A DNA stretch of 64,000 nt from Shinella sp. (GCA_003248775.1 QFQX01000017.1:1-64000), one strand, 5' to 3'; positions 34,221 to 44,991 are shown, counted from the stretch's first letter. Notes: a model not told the origin generated them from the letters alone. A program made the numbers and translations.

Positions 34221-34250
34221 ATGCTTTCTAACGATATTGATCGGTTGGGA

Positions 34251-35813
<1,563 letters not shown>

Positions 35814-35943
35814 GGCGAGCCTTTAAAGAAAAGCGGCGGTTCTTTCAATCGAAGAATTGTGCCGATTGTCCGTAATTCGGGCGAGTCAGAGCGTTTCCGG
35901 CGATAACAAAATCGCCTCCAATGCTCCATCTCGCAATTCTTTC

Positions 35944-35987
35944 GCAATTCCGGACGCAAAACCGGTTCCCACTTTTGCTGGAATTGC
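35944..35987. repeat. Rhizobial intergenic palindromic repeat, copy 2
   Basis: GCAATTCC (35944-35951) and GGAATTGC (35980-35987) are inverted repeats around the core AAAACCGGTTCCCACTTTT (35958-35976), the reverse complement of the copy 1 core with two differences. It lies between guaA and mtnN. A second related sequence, starting GAGCGTTTCCGG at about 35889, may be a partner unit. Confidence 0.65.
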
Positions 35988-36008
35988 TTTAGCGCTCTTT
36001 TCCGTGGG

Positions 36009-36647
36009 TCAGAACCAGAAGACGCCATCTTCCAGTGCGTCGAACAGCCCGTCGACGGCAAGCGCCAGCTTGCGGTCGACGACATGCAGGTATTGTTTCC
36101 AGTCATCGACATGGGCGAGGTCCTCGCGGCCGTCGGAAATGCCCCTGAGGCCGATCAGGGGCAGGTTGAAGGCATGACAGGTGCGAAGCACCGCAAAGGT
36201 TTCCATGTCGACCATATCGGCCGAGATCGACTGGTAGGCCGGGCCGGAGACGATGTTCGCGCCGGTGGAAAGGCTTGCCGCCGGAATGCCGGGAATGCGC
36301 AGCGGCAGTTCGACCGCCGCCGGAAGGTCGAGAAAAGGCGTGCGACCCTTTTCGAAACCGAGCGGGGAGGCGTCCATGTCCCGGTAGGCGACCGACGAAA
36401 CCTGATAGACCTCGGTCTGTTCCAGCCTGTTGGAGCCGGCGGAGCCGAGCGAAACGATGAGATCGGGGCGCTCGTCCTCTTCCTCCAGTTTCGCCAGCGT
36501 CCGCGTCAGCACGATCGCCGCTTCCACCGGGCCGACGCCGGTCATCAGCGGGTCGATGCGCGAACGCAGGAAAGGCCCGTATTCCGCATCCACCGCCATG
36601 ACGAAGAGGACGGACTTGCCTGAAACCGACTTGAGTTCGAATGTCAT
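36009..36647 (-). CDS. mtnN: 5'-methylthioadenosine/S-adenosylhomocysteine nucleosidase
   Basis: A 212-residue PNP/UDP-phosphorylase-fold protein. Its conserved parts are VGPVEAAIVLTRTLA, then IVSLGSAGS, then the substrate Glu region VDMETFAVLRTC, and GLRGISDGRED with the catalytic Asp. The family cleaves MTA and SAH. Annotation as this nucleosidase is by family pattern; a related nucleosidase is possible. It overlaps the thioesterase gene by four bases. Confidence 0.87.
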   Translation of the reverse strand: MTFELKSVSGKSVLFVMAVDAEYGPFLRSRIDPLMTGVGPVEAAIVLTRTLAKLEEEDERPDLIVSLGSAGSNRLEQTEVYQVSSVAYRDMDASPLGFEKGRTPFLDLPAAVELPLRIPGIPAASLSTGANIVSGPAYQSISADMVDMETFAVLRTCHAFNLPLIGLRGISDGREDLAHVDDWKQYLHVVDRKLALAVDGLFDALEDGVFWF

Positions 36648-37093
36648 CCGGAAATACCTTCTCGACCCCGAACGACCATCATCGTGCTGGTCATCGAGGC
36701 TATCAACTTGGCGGGACCGTCGCTGAGCGCGTAGCCACGCCCGTCCGCGACGATGATGGTCGAGCCGGGCTTGGTGATCTCACCGCGGAACAGAAAGCGC
36801 TCGCCGCGCCCCGGTGACATCAGGTTCACCTTGAATTCGATCGTCAGCATGGCGGCTTCGGCGTCGATCACCGTATAGGCCGCGTAATTGCAGGCGGTAT
36901 CGAGTGCGGCCGAGATCACGCCTGCATGCAGGATGCCGTGCTGCTGCGTCAGCTTTTCGTCGAAGGGCAGTTCGATTTCGACCACGCCCTGGTTGATGCG
37001 GGTGAGTTCCGCACCGAGCGTACGCATGGCGCCCTGACGGCCAAAGCTCTGCCGGATCCGCTCGCTCACCCCGTCGCTGTTGATTTCACTCAT
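36644..37093 (-). CDS. PaaI family hotdog thioesterase
   Basis: A 149-residue hotdog protein: QQHGILHAGVISAALDTACNYAAY is the active-site helix typical of PaaI-like thioesterases. It ends overlapping mtnN by four bases (ATGA), so the two are coupled. GAGGGG precedes the ATG. Its acyl-CoA substrate is unknown. Confidence 0.9.
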   Translation of the reverse strand: MSEINSDGVSERIRQSFGRQGAMRTLGAELTRINQGVVEIELPFDEKLTQQHGILHAGVISAALDTACNYAAYTVIDAEAAMLTIEFKVNLMSPGRGERFLFRGEITKPGSTIIVADGRGYALSDGPAKLIASMTSTMMVVRGREGISG

Positions 37094-37173
37094 AAGTCAG
37101 GCCCCTCTCGCAGGTGCGAAATTGGCACGCCCCATGCGCTTCGGCAAGCGGCAGAAGAGGGCGAAATCCAAAA

Positions 37174-37626
37174 TCAGTTCATCAGGAAGATCGACGCGTT
37201 GAGCAGCGTCGCAAAGGCGACCCATAGCGCGTAAGGGGCAAACAGGAGGCTCGCCGGGCGGTCGATCGGTTCGGCCTGTTGCATGAAGGCCAGAATGGCA
37301 GCGAGCATGACGACGATGACGATCAGCGCCAGACCCGGGGCCTGCAGGCCGAAGAAGGTGGGCGACCAGACCAGATTGAGGATCATCTGGGCAAACCAGA
37401 TCTGCATGGCGGCGGACGCAGGCGCCTTCTCCCATATGCGCGCCCCTGCAATGGCGATCAGCACGTAAAGCACGGTCCACACCGGCGCGAAGATCCATGG
37501 CGGCGGATTGAAGAAGGGCTTTGCGAGCGACTGGTACCAGTCTCCCGGCATGTTGGAGAGGCCGGACAGAACGCCGAAGCCGACGACGACAAGGATGAAG
37601 ACCAGATGGATGACGAGCCTGCGCAT
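37174..37626 (-). CDS. tspO: TspO/MBR family protein
   Basis: A 150-residue protein with five membrane helices and family motifs: WYQSLAKPFFNPPPWIFAPVW, then WFAQMILNLVWSPTFFGLQ, then APYALWVAFATLLNASIF. TspO binds porphyrins and affects stress and pigment regulation in Rhodobacter. A haem or porphyrin link fits this iron-rich window, but is not shown by the sequence. Confidence 0.95.
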   Translation of the reverse strand: MRRLVIHLVFILVVVGFGVLSGLSNMPGDWYQSLAKPFFNPPPWIFAPVWTVLYVLIAIAGARIWEKAPASAAMQIWFAQMILNLVWSPTFFGLQAPGLALIVIVVMLAAILAFMQQAEPIDRPASLLFAPYALWVAFATLLNASIFLMN

Positions 37627-37695
37627 GGAAAGAATATAGCGCGCTCACGCTTTTCGCCAAGATGGTGCCTATCAAAAGCGCGGCGCTGAGTAGCC

Positions 37696-38784
37696 TCAAT
37701 CGACGGCGATGCGGACGATATGCTGGTCCCAGGAGACGGGGCTACGGGTTTTCTCGAAACTGCCGTCATAGGAGGAAACGGCAAAGCCGTCCTTGCCGGC
37801 GGCAATGCCTGCGGCGTCCGTAACCCGTGCCTGCGAGATCACCTTGCCGTTCCTGGCGTCGAGCGTCACCGCAAAACCACCCTGAGGCGACGTCAACCCG
37901 ACCAGGCCCTTGTGGCGATTGACGGCGATGGCCCCGACATAATTTCCAAGCCCCGTCGTCGTTTCTTCGGGAAGATCGATGAAGGTGACGTCTTCTCCCC
38001 GGGCGAAATGACCGACGAGCGGTGGAAGGTCGTTCCGCGGTCCTTCGTACTGGCAGGCGAACCAGACGCGCCTGTCGGCGGAGATGTCGAGATGGCGGGT
38101 GGAGAGTTGGCGCAGCTTCTCCGGCATCGCATGCTTCTCGATGAGTTCGCCGGTTTTCGCGTCGGCGATGACCAGCGACGGTTCCATGTGATCGAGATTG
38201 AGCTTGGTGCGGCCGAAATCGGGATGGGTCTCGATGCCGCCATTGGCGATGAGGAGAACCCGGCCGTCATCGCTGACGGTCATGTCATGGGTGCCGATGC
38301 CGTACGCGGGAAATTCTCCAGCGCGGCGGAAGCCGTCGCGGGTATCATAGACGCCGATCATGCCGCGATTGGCGTCGAAATCGTTCTCGCTGGCGTAAAG
38401 CAGGCGGCCATCCGGAGAAAAGCTGCCATGTCCGAAGAAATGGCGGTTTTCCGGCGCGGAGATGATGACGGGTTCCGTGCGCTTCAGGCTGTCGAAGATG
38501 ACGGCGAAGGTGCCGGGACGGCGGGCAAAGGCGACGGTCAGTCCCGTTTCCGCATTGTGGCCGAGACCGTGGATGCGGTCCGGTAGCCGGATTTCATCGA
38601 TGAAGGTTCCGTCCTCGCTGACGAGACCGATGCCGTAATGGCCGTCCGGAGCGCGAAAACCGGAGGCGAAAACAGCATCCGTCCGCTCCAGCGCGAAGGC
38701 CGCGCGCGGCGTCAGCGATTGCAGGAAGGCAAGGCCGGCAGCCTTGACGAAGAGACGCCGGTCTATCAGCGCGCCCCGGGTCAT
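37696..38784 (-). CDS. DUF1513 periplasmic protein
   Basis: A 362-residue protein with a Tat-type signal (DRRLFVKAAGLAFLQSL) and a beta-propeller-like body, matching DUF1513. It starts one base after the imelysin 2 gene ends, the last gene of the four-gene operon. DUF1513 genes are routinely found with imelysin and DUF1111 genes. A role in iron handling is inferred from that pattern. Confidence 0.9.
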   Translation of the reverse strand: MTRGALIDRRLFVKAAGLAFLQSLTPRAAFALERTDAVFASGFRAPDGHYGIGLVSEDGTFIDEIRLPDRIHGLGHNAETGLTVAFARRPGTFAVIFDSLKRTEPVIISAPENRHFFGHGSFSPDGRLLYASENDFDANRGMIGVYDTRDGFRRAGEFPAYGIGTHDMTVSDDGRVLLIANGGIETHPDFGRTKLNLDHMEPSLVIADAKTGELIEKHAMPEKLRQLSTRHLDISADRRVWFACQYEGPRNDLPPLVGHFARGEDVTFIDLPEETTTGLGNYVGAIAVNRHKGLVGLTSPQGGFAVTLDARNGKVISQARVTDAAGIAAGKDGFAVSSYDGSFEKTRSPVSWDQHIVRIAVD

Positions 38785-38785
38785 C

Positions 38786-39886
38786 TCAGTCGCCGTCGGA
38801 GAAGGAGAAGCCTGCGCCGAGTCCTATTGCGCCGCCATAGTCGTTGTTGAGGCGAAGGATCAGGTCCTTGCCGTTCAGGAGCAGGAAGTCGAGCTTCGCC
38901 CGCTGGACGGGATCTGTAACCGCGACCTCGACATCGGGATTGATGTCCATCGCCACACGCTCCAGCGACTTGGCGATGAAATCGATCGACGAAACGGTGG
39001 AGCGGACGTCCTCGTTCAGCAGTTCGACCATATCGGAGCTGTCGAGCAGTGTACGGATGCCGTCGATATTGTCGGCGACCGATTTGAAGGTGTTCTGCGA
39101 ACGCCAGTAAATTGCCTGCTTCGGGAAGGTGTTGTTGGCCTCGCCCTTGTAGAAGGTTTCCAGACGCTGGTCGCGTAGGGCCTCGGCGCCGTGCACCAGA
39201 ATACCGAGAAGGGCGGTGATCGCTTCCCGGCCATCGCGGAAGACCGGATTGTCGGGGCCTGGATGCTTCCATGAGTCCTGAATGCCGTCCGGCCTGTCCC
39301 AGATATCGACGAGTTCGCCGCCGAGCCGTTCGAGATTGCCGGCAATCGCGGTGCCGTAACGGCAGCGGAAGCCGTCCTTCTCGGTCGCAAGAACCTCCGA
39401 GCCGGTGCCGTAGAGCACGAATTCCAGCGCGCCCAGACCCTGCATGGCAACGCTCTTGTCCTTCAGCTTATCGACGCTGGTTGCCGTTTCGTCCGGCTTG
39501 GCGAGAACCGCCTGCACCTGCTTCAGGCCGGTGCTCTTGCGGTCGGGATAAAACAGGATGCGCTCGAAGCGGTTATCCTCGATCACCGGACCGATGCGGA
39601 CGATCTCGATGTGGGACCATGCGCCGACGGTTTCGCCGAAGGCGGCCTTGGCGGCATCGAGGTTCTGCTGCGACGGTTCAGAGCAGAGCGTCTGCATGGC
39701 GGCACCCATTGCATCGGCATGATCGCGGAAATTGCGATAGCCGGGGCGGATGAAGCCATCGACGGCCTTTTCCAGCACCGTGGCGATGGCTTCCTCATGA
39801 AGTCTCGGCGCGGCAAGCGTAGCGTCCTGCGCCGCAGCGGGTGTTGCAAGCATTGCGGCGAGGAGGAGAAGGGCATTCCGCTTCAT
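38786..39886 (-). CDS. Imelysin family protein 2
   Basis: A 366-residue periplasmic protein with a signal peptide (RNALLLLAAMLATPAAAQ). Imelysin-family parts include ETVGAWSHIEIVRIGPV and the GxHxxE-like site as GLGALEFVLYGTGSE, where the histidine seems replaced. Imelysins (IrpA, EfeO-like) act in iron uptake. It overlaps the DUF1111 gene by four bases and precedes DUF1513. Confidence 0.88.
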   Translation of the reverse strand: MKRNALLLLAAMLATPAAAQDATLAAPRLHEEAIATVLEKAVDGFIRPGYRNFRDHADAMGAAMQTLCSEPSQQNLDAAKAAFGETVGAWSHIEIVRIGPVIEDNRFERILFYPDRKSTGLKQVQAVLAKPDETATSVDKLKDKSVAMQGLGALEFVLYGTGSEVLATEKDGFRCRYGTAIAGNLERLGGELVDIWDRPDGIQDSWKHPGPDNPVFRDGREAITALLGILVHGAEALRDQRLETFYKGEANNTFPKQAIYWRSQNTFKSVADNIDGIRTLLDSSDMVELLNEDVRSTVSSIDFIAKSLERVAMDINPDVEVAVTDPVQRAKLDFLLLNGKDLILRLNNDYGGAIGLGAGFSFSDGD

Positions 39887-41418
39887 AGGGACTCCAGAAA
39901 GGTGACGAGCGCCTTGCGTTCTTCGGGTGTCAGGCTGGCAAAACGATCACGGGCAGGCTTGGCTTCTCCCCCATGCCAGAGGATCGCTTCCGTGAGGTTG
40001 CGGGCCCGCCCGTCATGCAGGAAGAAGGTATGGCCGTTCACCGCCTCGGTCAGGCCGATACCCCAGAGGGGAGGCGTCCGCCATTCCCGGCCGGAGGCGT
40101 CGCCGACCTGCTGGCCATCCGCCAGTCCTTCGCCCATATCATGAAGCAGAAAGTCCGAATAGGGCCATATGAGCTGGAAAGACTGCGCCTTGTTCGCCGC
40201 GTCCCGGCGGGTCACGTATTTCGGCGTGTGGCAGGAGGTGCAGCCGGAGCTGTAAAACAGCGATTTGCCCTTGAGCACCGTGGCATCGCCGACATTGCGG
40301 CGCGCCGGCACGGCAAGATTTTCCGAATAGAAGGTGACGAGATCGAGCACGGGGTCCGGCGCTTCCGTATCGCCGAGCCGCGCCTGCACGCCGTTCGGCA
40401 TGGAACGGCATTTCTCCTGCGCTTCGGTGCAGTCGCCATAATGGCGGGGTGCATCGGGTGTCGAAATGCCGATGTCGCCGGCAAAGGCGCCCGAACTCTG
40501 GTCGCGAACCGAGGCGTTCTGTGCCTTCCAGCCGAAGCGACCGAGCTTCATCTCGCCGGTCCGATGGTCGCGGGCGCGGGCGGCGCGACCGGAGATGCCG
40601 TCGCCGTCGCGGTCATCGGGATCGGCCTTGGCCAGGATGTCGGCATCGGCGATGGCCTCGATCAGGCCGAGACCCGGCATCTGGTTGGCGACGCGCGGGG
40701 AAAGGGTCGTATCTGCTTCGAGCGGCCCGTAATTCAGGTCAGCAACGCTATATGAGGGCTTGCGCAGCATCACGGTCTCGCCGCCGGAAAGCACCACCGG
40801 TTCTTCCGTATAGGTGATGACCATCCGACCTTCTGCGGCGATGCCGGGGACGGCCATGTCCTGCAGTTGTGCGCCGTAGGTGGTGTCAGGAAAATTGACG
40901 ACCTTGAGATCGGCAACCGCCTGGCGCTCCTCGTCGGTGCGGGCCGGGCGGGCAAGCCGCAGGAACATCGACGTCGCATCGGTATTGCCTTCCGGCGGCC
41001 GGCCCCGCCCATCCTTCAGGTGGCAATTCTGGCAGGCGCGCGCGTTGAACAGTGGACCGAGGCCGTCGGACGCCTGCGTGGACGAGGGCGACGAGACCCA
41101 GAACTTGCGGAACAGAGCATTGCCGAGCTTGAAGGTTTCTTCTTCGGCGAACGTGATGTTGGCCGAAAAATGCGAAAAGGAGTCGCCATTGATCGGCTGG
41201 GTCGACGTGCCGGCCCCGCCCTGCATCGGCTCGAACTGTTCAGGCTTGGAAAAATCTGTGGTCGGCTCGGTGACCTTGAGAACCCGTTTCAGGTCCTTGG
41301 CCGAGAGGTCGGTTCGCTTCGGAGCCGCGTCCTCTCCAGTCACGGGGGCGGTGAGCGCAATCGTGCAGAAACCTGCGAGAAGGACGCGCGTAAGAGCGCG
41401 ATGCAATGGACCGGGCAT
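39883..41418 (-). CDS. Di-haem oxidoreductase, DUF1111 (CxxCH)
   Basis: A 511-residue periplasmic c-type cytochrome. Two haem motifs are visible: CQNCH near residue 140 and CTSCH near residue 400. An N-terminal signal (RVLLAGFCTIALTAPVTG) is present. DUF1111 proteins resemble di-haem peroxidases. The ATG at 41418 is chosen; an upstream TTG adds two residues. It lies second in the four-gene operon and overlaps the next imelysin by four bases. Confidence 0.92.
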   Translation of the reverse strand: MPGPLHRALTRVLLAGFCTIALTAPVTGEDAAPKRTDLSAKDLKRVLKVTEPTTDFSKPEQFEPMQGGAGTSTQPINGDSFSHFSANITFAEEETFKLGNALFRKFWVSSPSSTQASDGLGPLFNARACQNCHLKDGRGRPPEGNTDATSMFLRLARPARTDEERQAVADLKVVNFPDTTYGAQLQDMAVPGIAAEGRMVITYTEEPVVLSGGETVMLRKPSYSVADLNYGPLEADTTLSPRVANQMPGLGLIEAIADADILAKADPDDRDGDGISGRAARARDHRTGEMKLGRFGWKAQNASVRDQSSGAFAGDIGISTPDAPRHYGDCTEAQEKCRSMPNGVQARLGDTEAPDPVLDLVTFYSENLAVPARRNVGDATVLKGKSLFYSSGCTSCHTPKYVTRRDAANKAQSFQLIWPYSDFLLHDMGEGLADGQQVGDASGREWRTPPLWGIGLTEAVNGHTFFLHDGRARNLTEAILWHGGEAKPARDRFASLTPEERKALVTFLESL

Positions 41419-41431
41419 TGGCAATGTGACC

Positions 41432-41457
41432 GGGCCACCGGAGTGTTCCGATGGCCC
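41432..41457 (-). other. Intraoperonic hairpin after imelysin 1
   Basis: GGGCCACCGGA (41432-41442) pairs with TCCGATGGCCC (41447-41457) with one mismatch. It lies between imelysin 1 and DUF1111. Such hairpins can protect the 3' end of the first message and reduce expression of later genes. Confidence 0.6.
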
Positions 41458-41466
41458 GCCTTTTTC

Positions 41467-42747
41467 TTATTGGAACACGGCAGTAGGATTATCGAGGCTG
41501 TCGGAACCTTCAAGCTCAACCGTGCCGAGATCCAGCGACGCAATGACGCGCTCGATGGTCTTCGTCTGGTCGATCAGGCCATCGATGGCGGCCTGCACGG
41601 TGGCGTTGCCTTCCGCATTGCCTTCGCCGATCATCTGGTCATAGGCTTCGACGGTCTCGGCGCGCTTGGCCATGGCGTACATGGCGTCGAGCGTCTTGGT
41701 GAGCTTCGCCTTCATTTCCGCATCGAGTGCCGGATCCTTGGCGGCGACAAGTTCCGAAAGCGACGGACCGGTCATCTTGGTGCCGTCGGCGCGGGTGTAT
41801 TCGCCGGTATAGGCGGATGCGATGCCGATCGCATCATTGAGATGCGAGTTGTGCGTGTTGTCCGAGAAGCAATCATGCTCTTCTTCCGGATCGTGCAGCA
41901 GCACGCCGAGTTTCATGCGCTCGCCGGCAAGCTCGCCGTAGGAGAGGGAGCCCATGCCGGTCAGGATGGCGGTGATGCCAGCCTTCGGATCGGCTTCGAC
42001 GTTCTTGGTGGCTTCGCCGTCGGCAGCCCATGCGGTGACCATGTCCTGCAGGTCGGAGACGAGCAGAGTTGAAGCGGCCTTGAGATAGGCGGCGCGGCGA
42101 TCGCAATTGCCGCCGGTGCAATTCTTGGTGTCGTAGTCCGTGTACGGGCGGTTGCCGGCGCCCGGACCGGTGCCGTTCAGGTCCTGGCCCCACAGCAGGA
42201 ATTCGATGGCGTGGTAGCCGGTCGCGACGTTGGCTTCGATCTCACCTGCTTCATGCAGCGTTTCGGAGAGGAACTCAGGCGTGATGTTGGTCGCGTCGAT
42301 GTCCTTGCCGCCGATCTTGATGTGCTTGTTGGCGATTACATTGGCGACGTACAGCGAGTTTTCATCGCTTTCAGTGCCGTAGGATGCATCGACATAGTCG
42401 ATCAGGCCTTCATCCAGCGGCCATGCGTTGACCTTGCCTTCCCAGTCGTCGACGATCGGGTTGCCGAAGCGGTAGACTTCCGACTGCTGGTAGGGCACGC
42501 GTGCCTTGATCCAGGCGGCGCGGGCTGCCTTCAGGGTGTCTTCGCTCGGCGTGGCGATAAGGGCGTCGATTGCCGTATCCAGCGCTTTCGCAGTGTTGAG
42601 CGAATCCTCGAACTTTGCGTGCGCCAATTCGGCATAATGCTTCAGTACGGCGGCTTCGTCGGTCGCGGCAGCGGCCGGGCCGGCGACGAAAGCTGCCGAG
42701 GCAACCAGCAGCGCAAGCGAGGCGCCGATCACAGTTTTCCGGGTCAT
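41467..42747 (-). CDS. Imelysin family protein 1 (IrpA-like)
   Basis: A 426-residue periplasmic protein with a signal peptide (SLALLVASAAFVAGPAAA). The imelysin motif GYHAIEFLLWGQD (GxHxxE) is intact. Other conserved parts include AWIKARVPYQQSEVYRF. Family members bind iron or haem-related ligands. It is the first gene of the operon and starts at 42747 after AAAGGAGAGACC. A TTGACA at 42825-42820 is a candidate -35 element. Confidence 0.93.
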   Translation of the reverse strand: MTRKTVIGASLALLVASAAFVAGPAAAATDEAAVLKHYAELAHAKFEDSLNTAKALDTAIDALIATPSEDTLKAARAAWIKARVPYQQSEVYRFGNPIVDDWEGKVNAWPLDEGLIDYVDASYGTESDENSLYVANVIANKHIKIGGKDIDATNITPEFLSETLHEAGEIEANVATGYHAIEFLLWGQDLNGTGPGAGNRPYTDYDTKNCTGGNCDRRAAYLKAASTLLVSDLQDMVTAWAADGEATKNVEADPKAGITAILTGMGSLSYGELAGERMKLGVLLHDPEEEHDCFSDNTHNSHLNDAIGIASAYTGEYTRADGTKMTGPSLSELVAAKDPALDAEMKAKLTKTLDAMYAMAKRAETVEAYDQMIGEGNAEGNATVQAAIDGLIDQTKTIERVIASLDLGTVELEGSDSLDNPTAVFQ

Positions 42748-42895
42748 GGTCTCTCCTTTGACGCTTCGGCGCCAATCCCTTGAAACGAACGAGCCTGTCT
42801 TGGCGGAAAAACAAACTGGTGTCAAATAGTCTAGAAACGGCGCGCAGGCCTGTTTCTGACGTTCGTCAACCATGACCACGGGAGAGGCCGTCTTA

Positions 42896-44185
42896 TTAAA
42901 GCTTGCGCGTCATCTGGCAGAAGAAGAAACCGTCAGTATCCGTCGAAGCGGGGCTGAGCGTGATCGTCCGCCCATTTGCCGAAAGCGGACGGGGTGCCGC
43001 AGCACCAAACAGCTTGTCCCAGGTTTCGAGCGCGGGTGCGATCTCGAATTCCGGATTGTTTTCGCAGAAGGCCGCGACCTGGGTGTCGTTTTCCTCCGGC
43101 AACAGTGAGCAAGTCACATAAATGAGCTGGCCGCCGGGACGAACATAGTCCGCCGCCTCGGTTAGGGCCTCCTGTTGCTGGCTGACGCGCTCCTGCAGAT
43201 TGCGCGCCGTCAGACGCCATTTGGTGTCTGGCCGCCTGCGCCAGGTGCCGGTGCCGGTGCAGGGGGCATCGACGAGAACGCGGTCGAAACGGCCCTTGAG
43301 TCCGTCGAGCGCCTTCAGGCTGTCATGCACCTGGACGTTATGGGTGCCGGCACGCTTCAGCCGCTCGATAATTGGCGCCAGACGCTTGCGGTCGGCATCA
43401 TAGGCATGAATCTGGCCCTTGTTGTGCATGGCTGCCGCCATGGCGAGCGTCTTGCCGCCACCGCCGGCGCAGAAGTCGAGCACCTGATCGCCCTCACGTG
43501 GATCGACGAGATCGGCAACGATCTGCGAGCCCTCGTCCTGCACTTCGAACCAGCCTTTCTGGAAGCTGAGTTCGGCAGTGACGTTGGGAAGCCGCGACGG
43601 GCCTTCGCCGGCCGCGACCCGCATGCCGAAGCGCGCGATGGCCGCGGCCTGCGCGCCTGCGCGGTCGAGTGCCTTGAGTGTCTTCTCGCGGTTCGATTTC
43701 AGGGTGTTGACACGCAGATCGAGGGTCGGCCGCTCGGCAAGCGCCTTGGCTTCCGTAAGCCAGCCTTCGCCGAAGGCCTTCTCGAAGGAGGGCTCGACCC
43801 AGTCCGGAATATCGCCCTGTATATGGAGAGGAGCGTCTTCCAGTTTGCGGGTGGAAAAGGCGGACAGCTGATCTGCCGCCAGCGGCTGCGGAGCGAAGTT
43901 GTCGCCATCGAATTCGGCGGCCAGGCCTTCTGCGGTATAACCCCACTGGCGCAACAGCACCGACCATCCGAGTGCGGCAGCGCTGTCGTCGTCCATCAGC
44001 CAGGCATGGGAGAGTTTCATGCGTAGCGCGTCATAGACGATGTTGCCGATGGCGGCCCGGTCGCCGGAACCGGCGAAACGGTGGGAGAGACCCCAGTCCT
44101 TCAACGCGTCGGCAACCGGACGGCGGCGCGTTTCAATATCGTTCAGAACCTCGATCGCACCGGCAAGTCGGCCGCCCAGACGCAT
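42896..44185 (-). CDS. RsmB/NOP family RNA m5C methyltransferase
   Basis: A 429-residue SAM-dependent RNA methylase. Motif I is DFCAGGGGKTLAMAAAM; the two Cys motifs DAPCTGTGTWRRRPD (motif IV) and YVTCSLLPEEN (motif VI) are both present, as needed for m5C formation. The target, probably 16S rRNA, cannot be fixed. The ATG at 44185 has AGGAG seven bases upstream; an ATG six bases earlier is too close. Confidence 0.93.
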   Translation of the reverse strand: MRLGGRLAGAIEVLNDIETRRRPVADALKDWGLSHRFAGSGDRAAIGNIVYDALRMKLSHAWLMDDDSAAALGWSVLLRQWGYTAEGLAAEFDGDNFAPQPLAADQLSAFSTRKLEDAPLHIQGDIPDWVEPSFEKAFGEGWLTEAKALAERPTLDLRVNTLKSNREKTLKALDRAGAQAAAIARFGMRVAAGEGPSRLPNVTAELSFQKGWFEVQDEGSQIVADLVDPREGDQVLDFCAGGGGKTLAMAAAMHNKGQIHAYDADRKRLAPIIERLKRAGTHNVQVHDSLKALDGLKGRFDRVLVDAPCTGTGTWRRRPDTKWRLTARNLQERVSQQQEALTEAADYVRPGGQLIYVTCSLLPEENDTQVAAFCENNPEFEIAPALETWDKLFGAAAPRPLSANGRTITLSPASTDTDGFFFCQMTRKL

Positions 44186-44293
44186 ATTCATTCTCCTGCA
44201 TTCGAAGAGAGCGTGGTAGCGGCGAATGCAGGCAAGAGCAAGCGTCCCGCCTCAGAAGCAGCGCGTCGGCGCCACTTTGCGGTTGCCGTTGGT

Positions 44294-44656
44294 TCAGCGG
44301 ATGATCTCGTAACAGACCTTGGCGTGACCGGAACTGATCATGCCGATGTTCTGCGCGGCAGCCTTGGAGAGATCGAGCACCCGGCCGCGAATGTAGGGGC
44401 CGCGGTCGTTGACGCGTACGACGACGCTTCTGCCGTTGTTGGCGTTGGTCACCTTTATCTTGGTGCCGAAGCTAAGCGACTTGTGGGCTGCAGTCAGATT
44501 CGACGGGTTCATACGTTCACCGGAAGCGGTCTTGGATCTGAGTGCATACCAGGATGCGCCACCGCAGGAAGAGGCTGCATGAGCCGAGAGCGGGGCGAAA
44601 GCCGTGAGCGCGACAATCATTGCCGAGGTGAAGGTAGAGCGCCGGATCTTCGTCAA
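44294..44656 (-). CDS. rlpA: RlpA-like septal ring protein
   Basis: A 120-residue, short RlpA (DPBB) protein: ASWYALRSKTASGERMNP, then TKIKVTNANNGRSVVVRVND and GPYIRGRVLDLSKAAAQ. There is a signal peptide KIRRSTFTSAMIVALTAFAP but no lipobox, and no SPOR domain. The start is probably TTG at 44656, giving a basic n-region; the long open frame upstream is unlike a signal. It may cleave or bind peptidoglycan. Confidence 0.87.
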   Translation of the reverse strand: MTKIRRSTFTSAMIVALTAFAPLSAHAASSCGGASWYALRSKTASGERMNPSNLTAAHKSLSFGTKIKVTNANNGRSVVVRVNDRGPYIRGRVLDLSKAAAQNIGMISSGHAKVCYEIIR

Positions 44657-44751
44657 TTTGCATTTCCCGTGTTGTTGAACTCCGCAAAGTTTTTGCGTGG
44701 CGGGGCTTAAGCATGGGGAAAAATGGCAAAAACGTGCCCTATGGTGATCAC

Positions 44752-44788
44752 GTAACGTTACAATATGTAACATTCGTGATTGCGTAAC
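44752..44788. promoter_or_regulatory. Cluster of GTAAC sites upstream of rlpA
   Basis: GTAAC occurs at 44752-44756, 44767-44771 and 44784-44788, and its inverse GTTAC at 44757-44761. GTTAC-AATAT-GTAAC at 44757-44771 is an inverted repeat. It is about 100 bases before the rlpA start and could be an activator or repressor site. Confidence 0.4.
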
Positions 44789-44856
44789 TCGAATCGACGA
44801 ATTAACGTTCTATAAATAATCCAGAAAAAATCGTTTATTTACAGGCGATAAGTGAA

Positions 44857-44991
44857 ATGGAATTTCAGGTGAATCCCAAAATGAAACGATCACGAAGAAA
44901 ATCGCGCAAAAAAAATCCGCCAAGCCACATTTGCTGCCCCAATTGTGGAGATTCAGGGGCGAGTGTCTCTGGCGACACTCTCTCAACGTGA
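44857..44991 (+). CDS. Possible small basic zinc-knuckle-like protein
   Basis: A 44-codon frame (alternative start 44881 gives 36) encoding MKRSRRKSRKKNPPSHICCP followed by NCGDSG. It is basic and has a CCPNC motif. The ribosome site is weak, and a hairpin at 44961-44980 lies within it. No RNA or homology evidence is available, so it may be chance. Confidence 0.25.
   Translation: MEFQVNPKMKRSRRKSRKKNPPSHICCPNCGDSGASVSGDTLST
44961..44980 (-). terminator. Hairpin after the SDR gene
   Basis: GAGTGTC (44961-44967) pairs with GACACTC (44974-44980). It lies about 30 bases past the SDR stop codon and may end the queG-SDR transcript. No T run. Confidence 0.5.
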
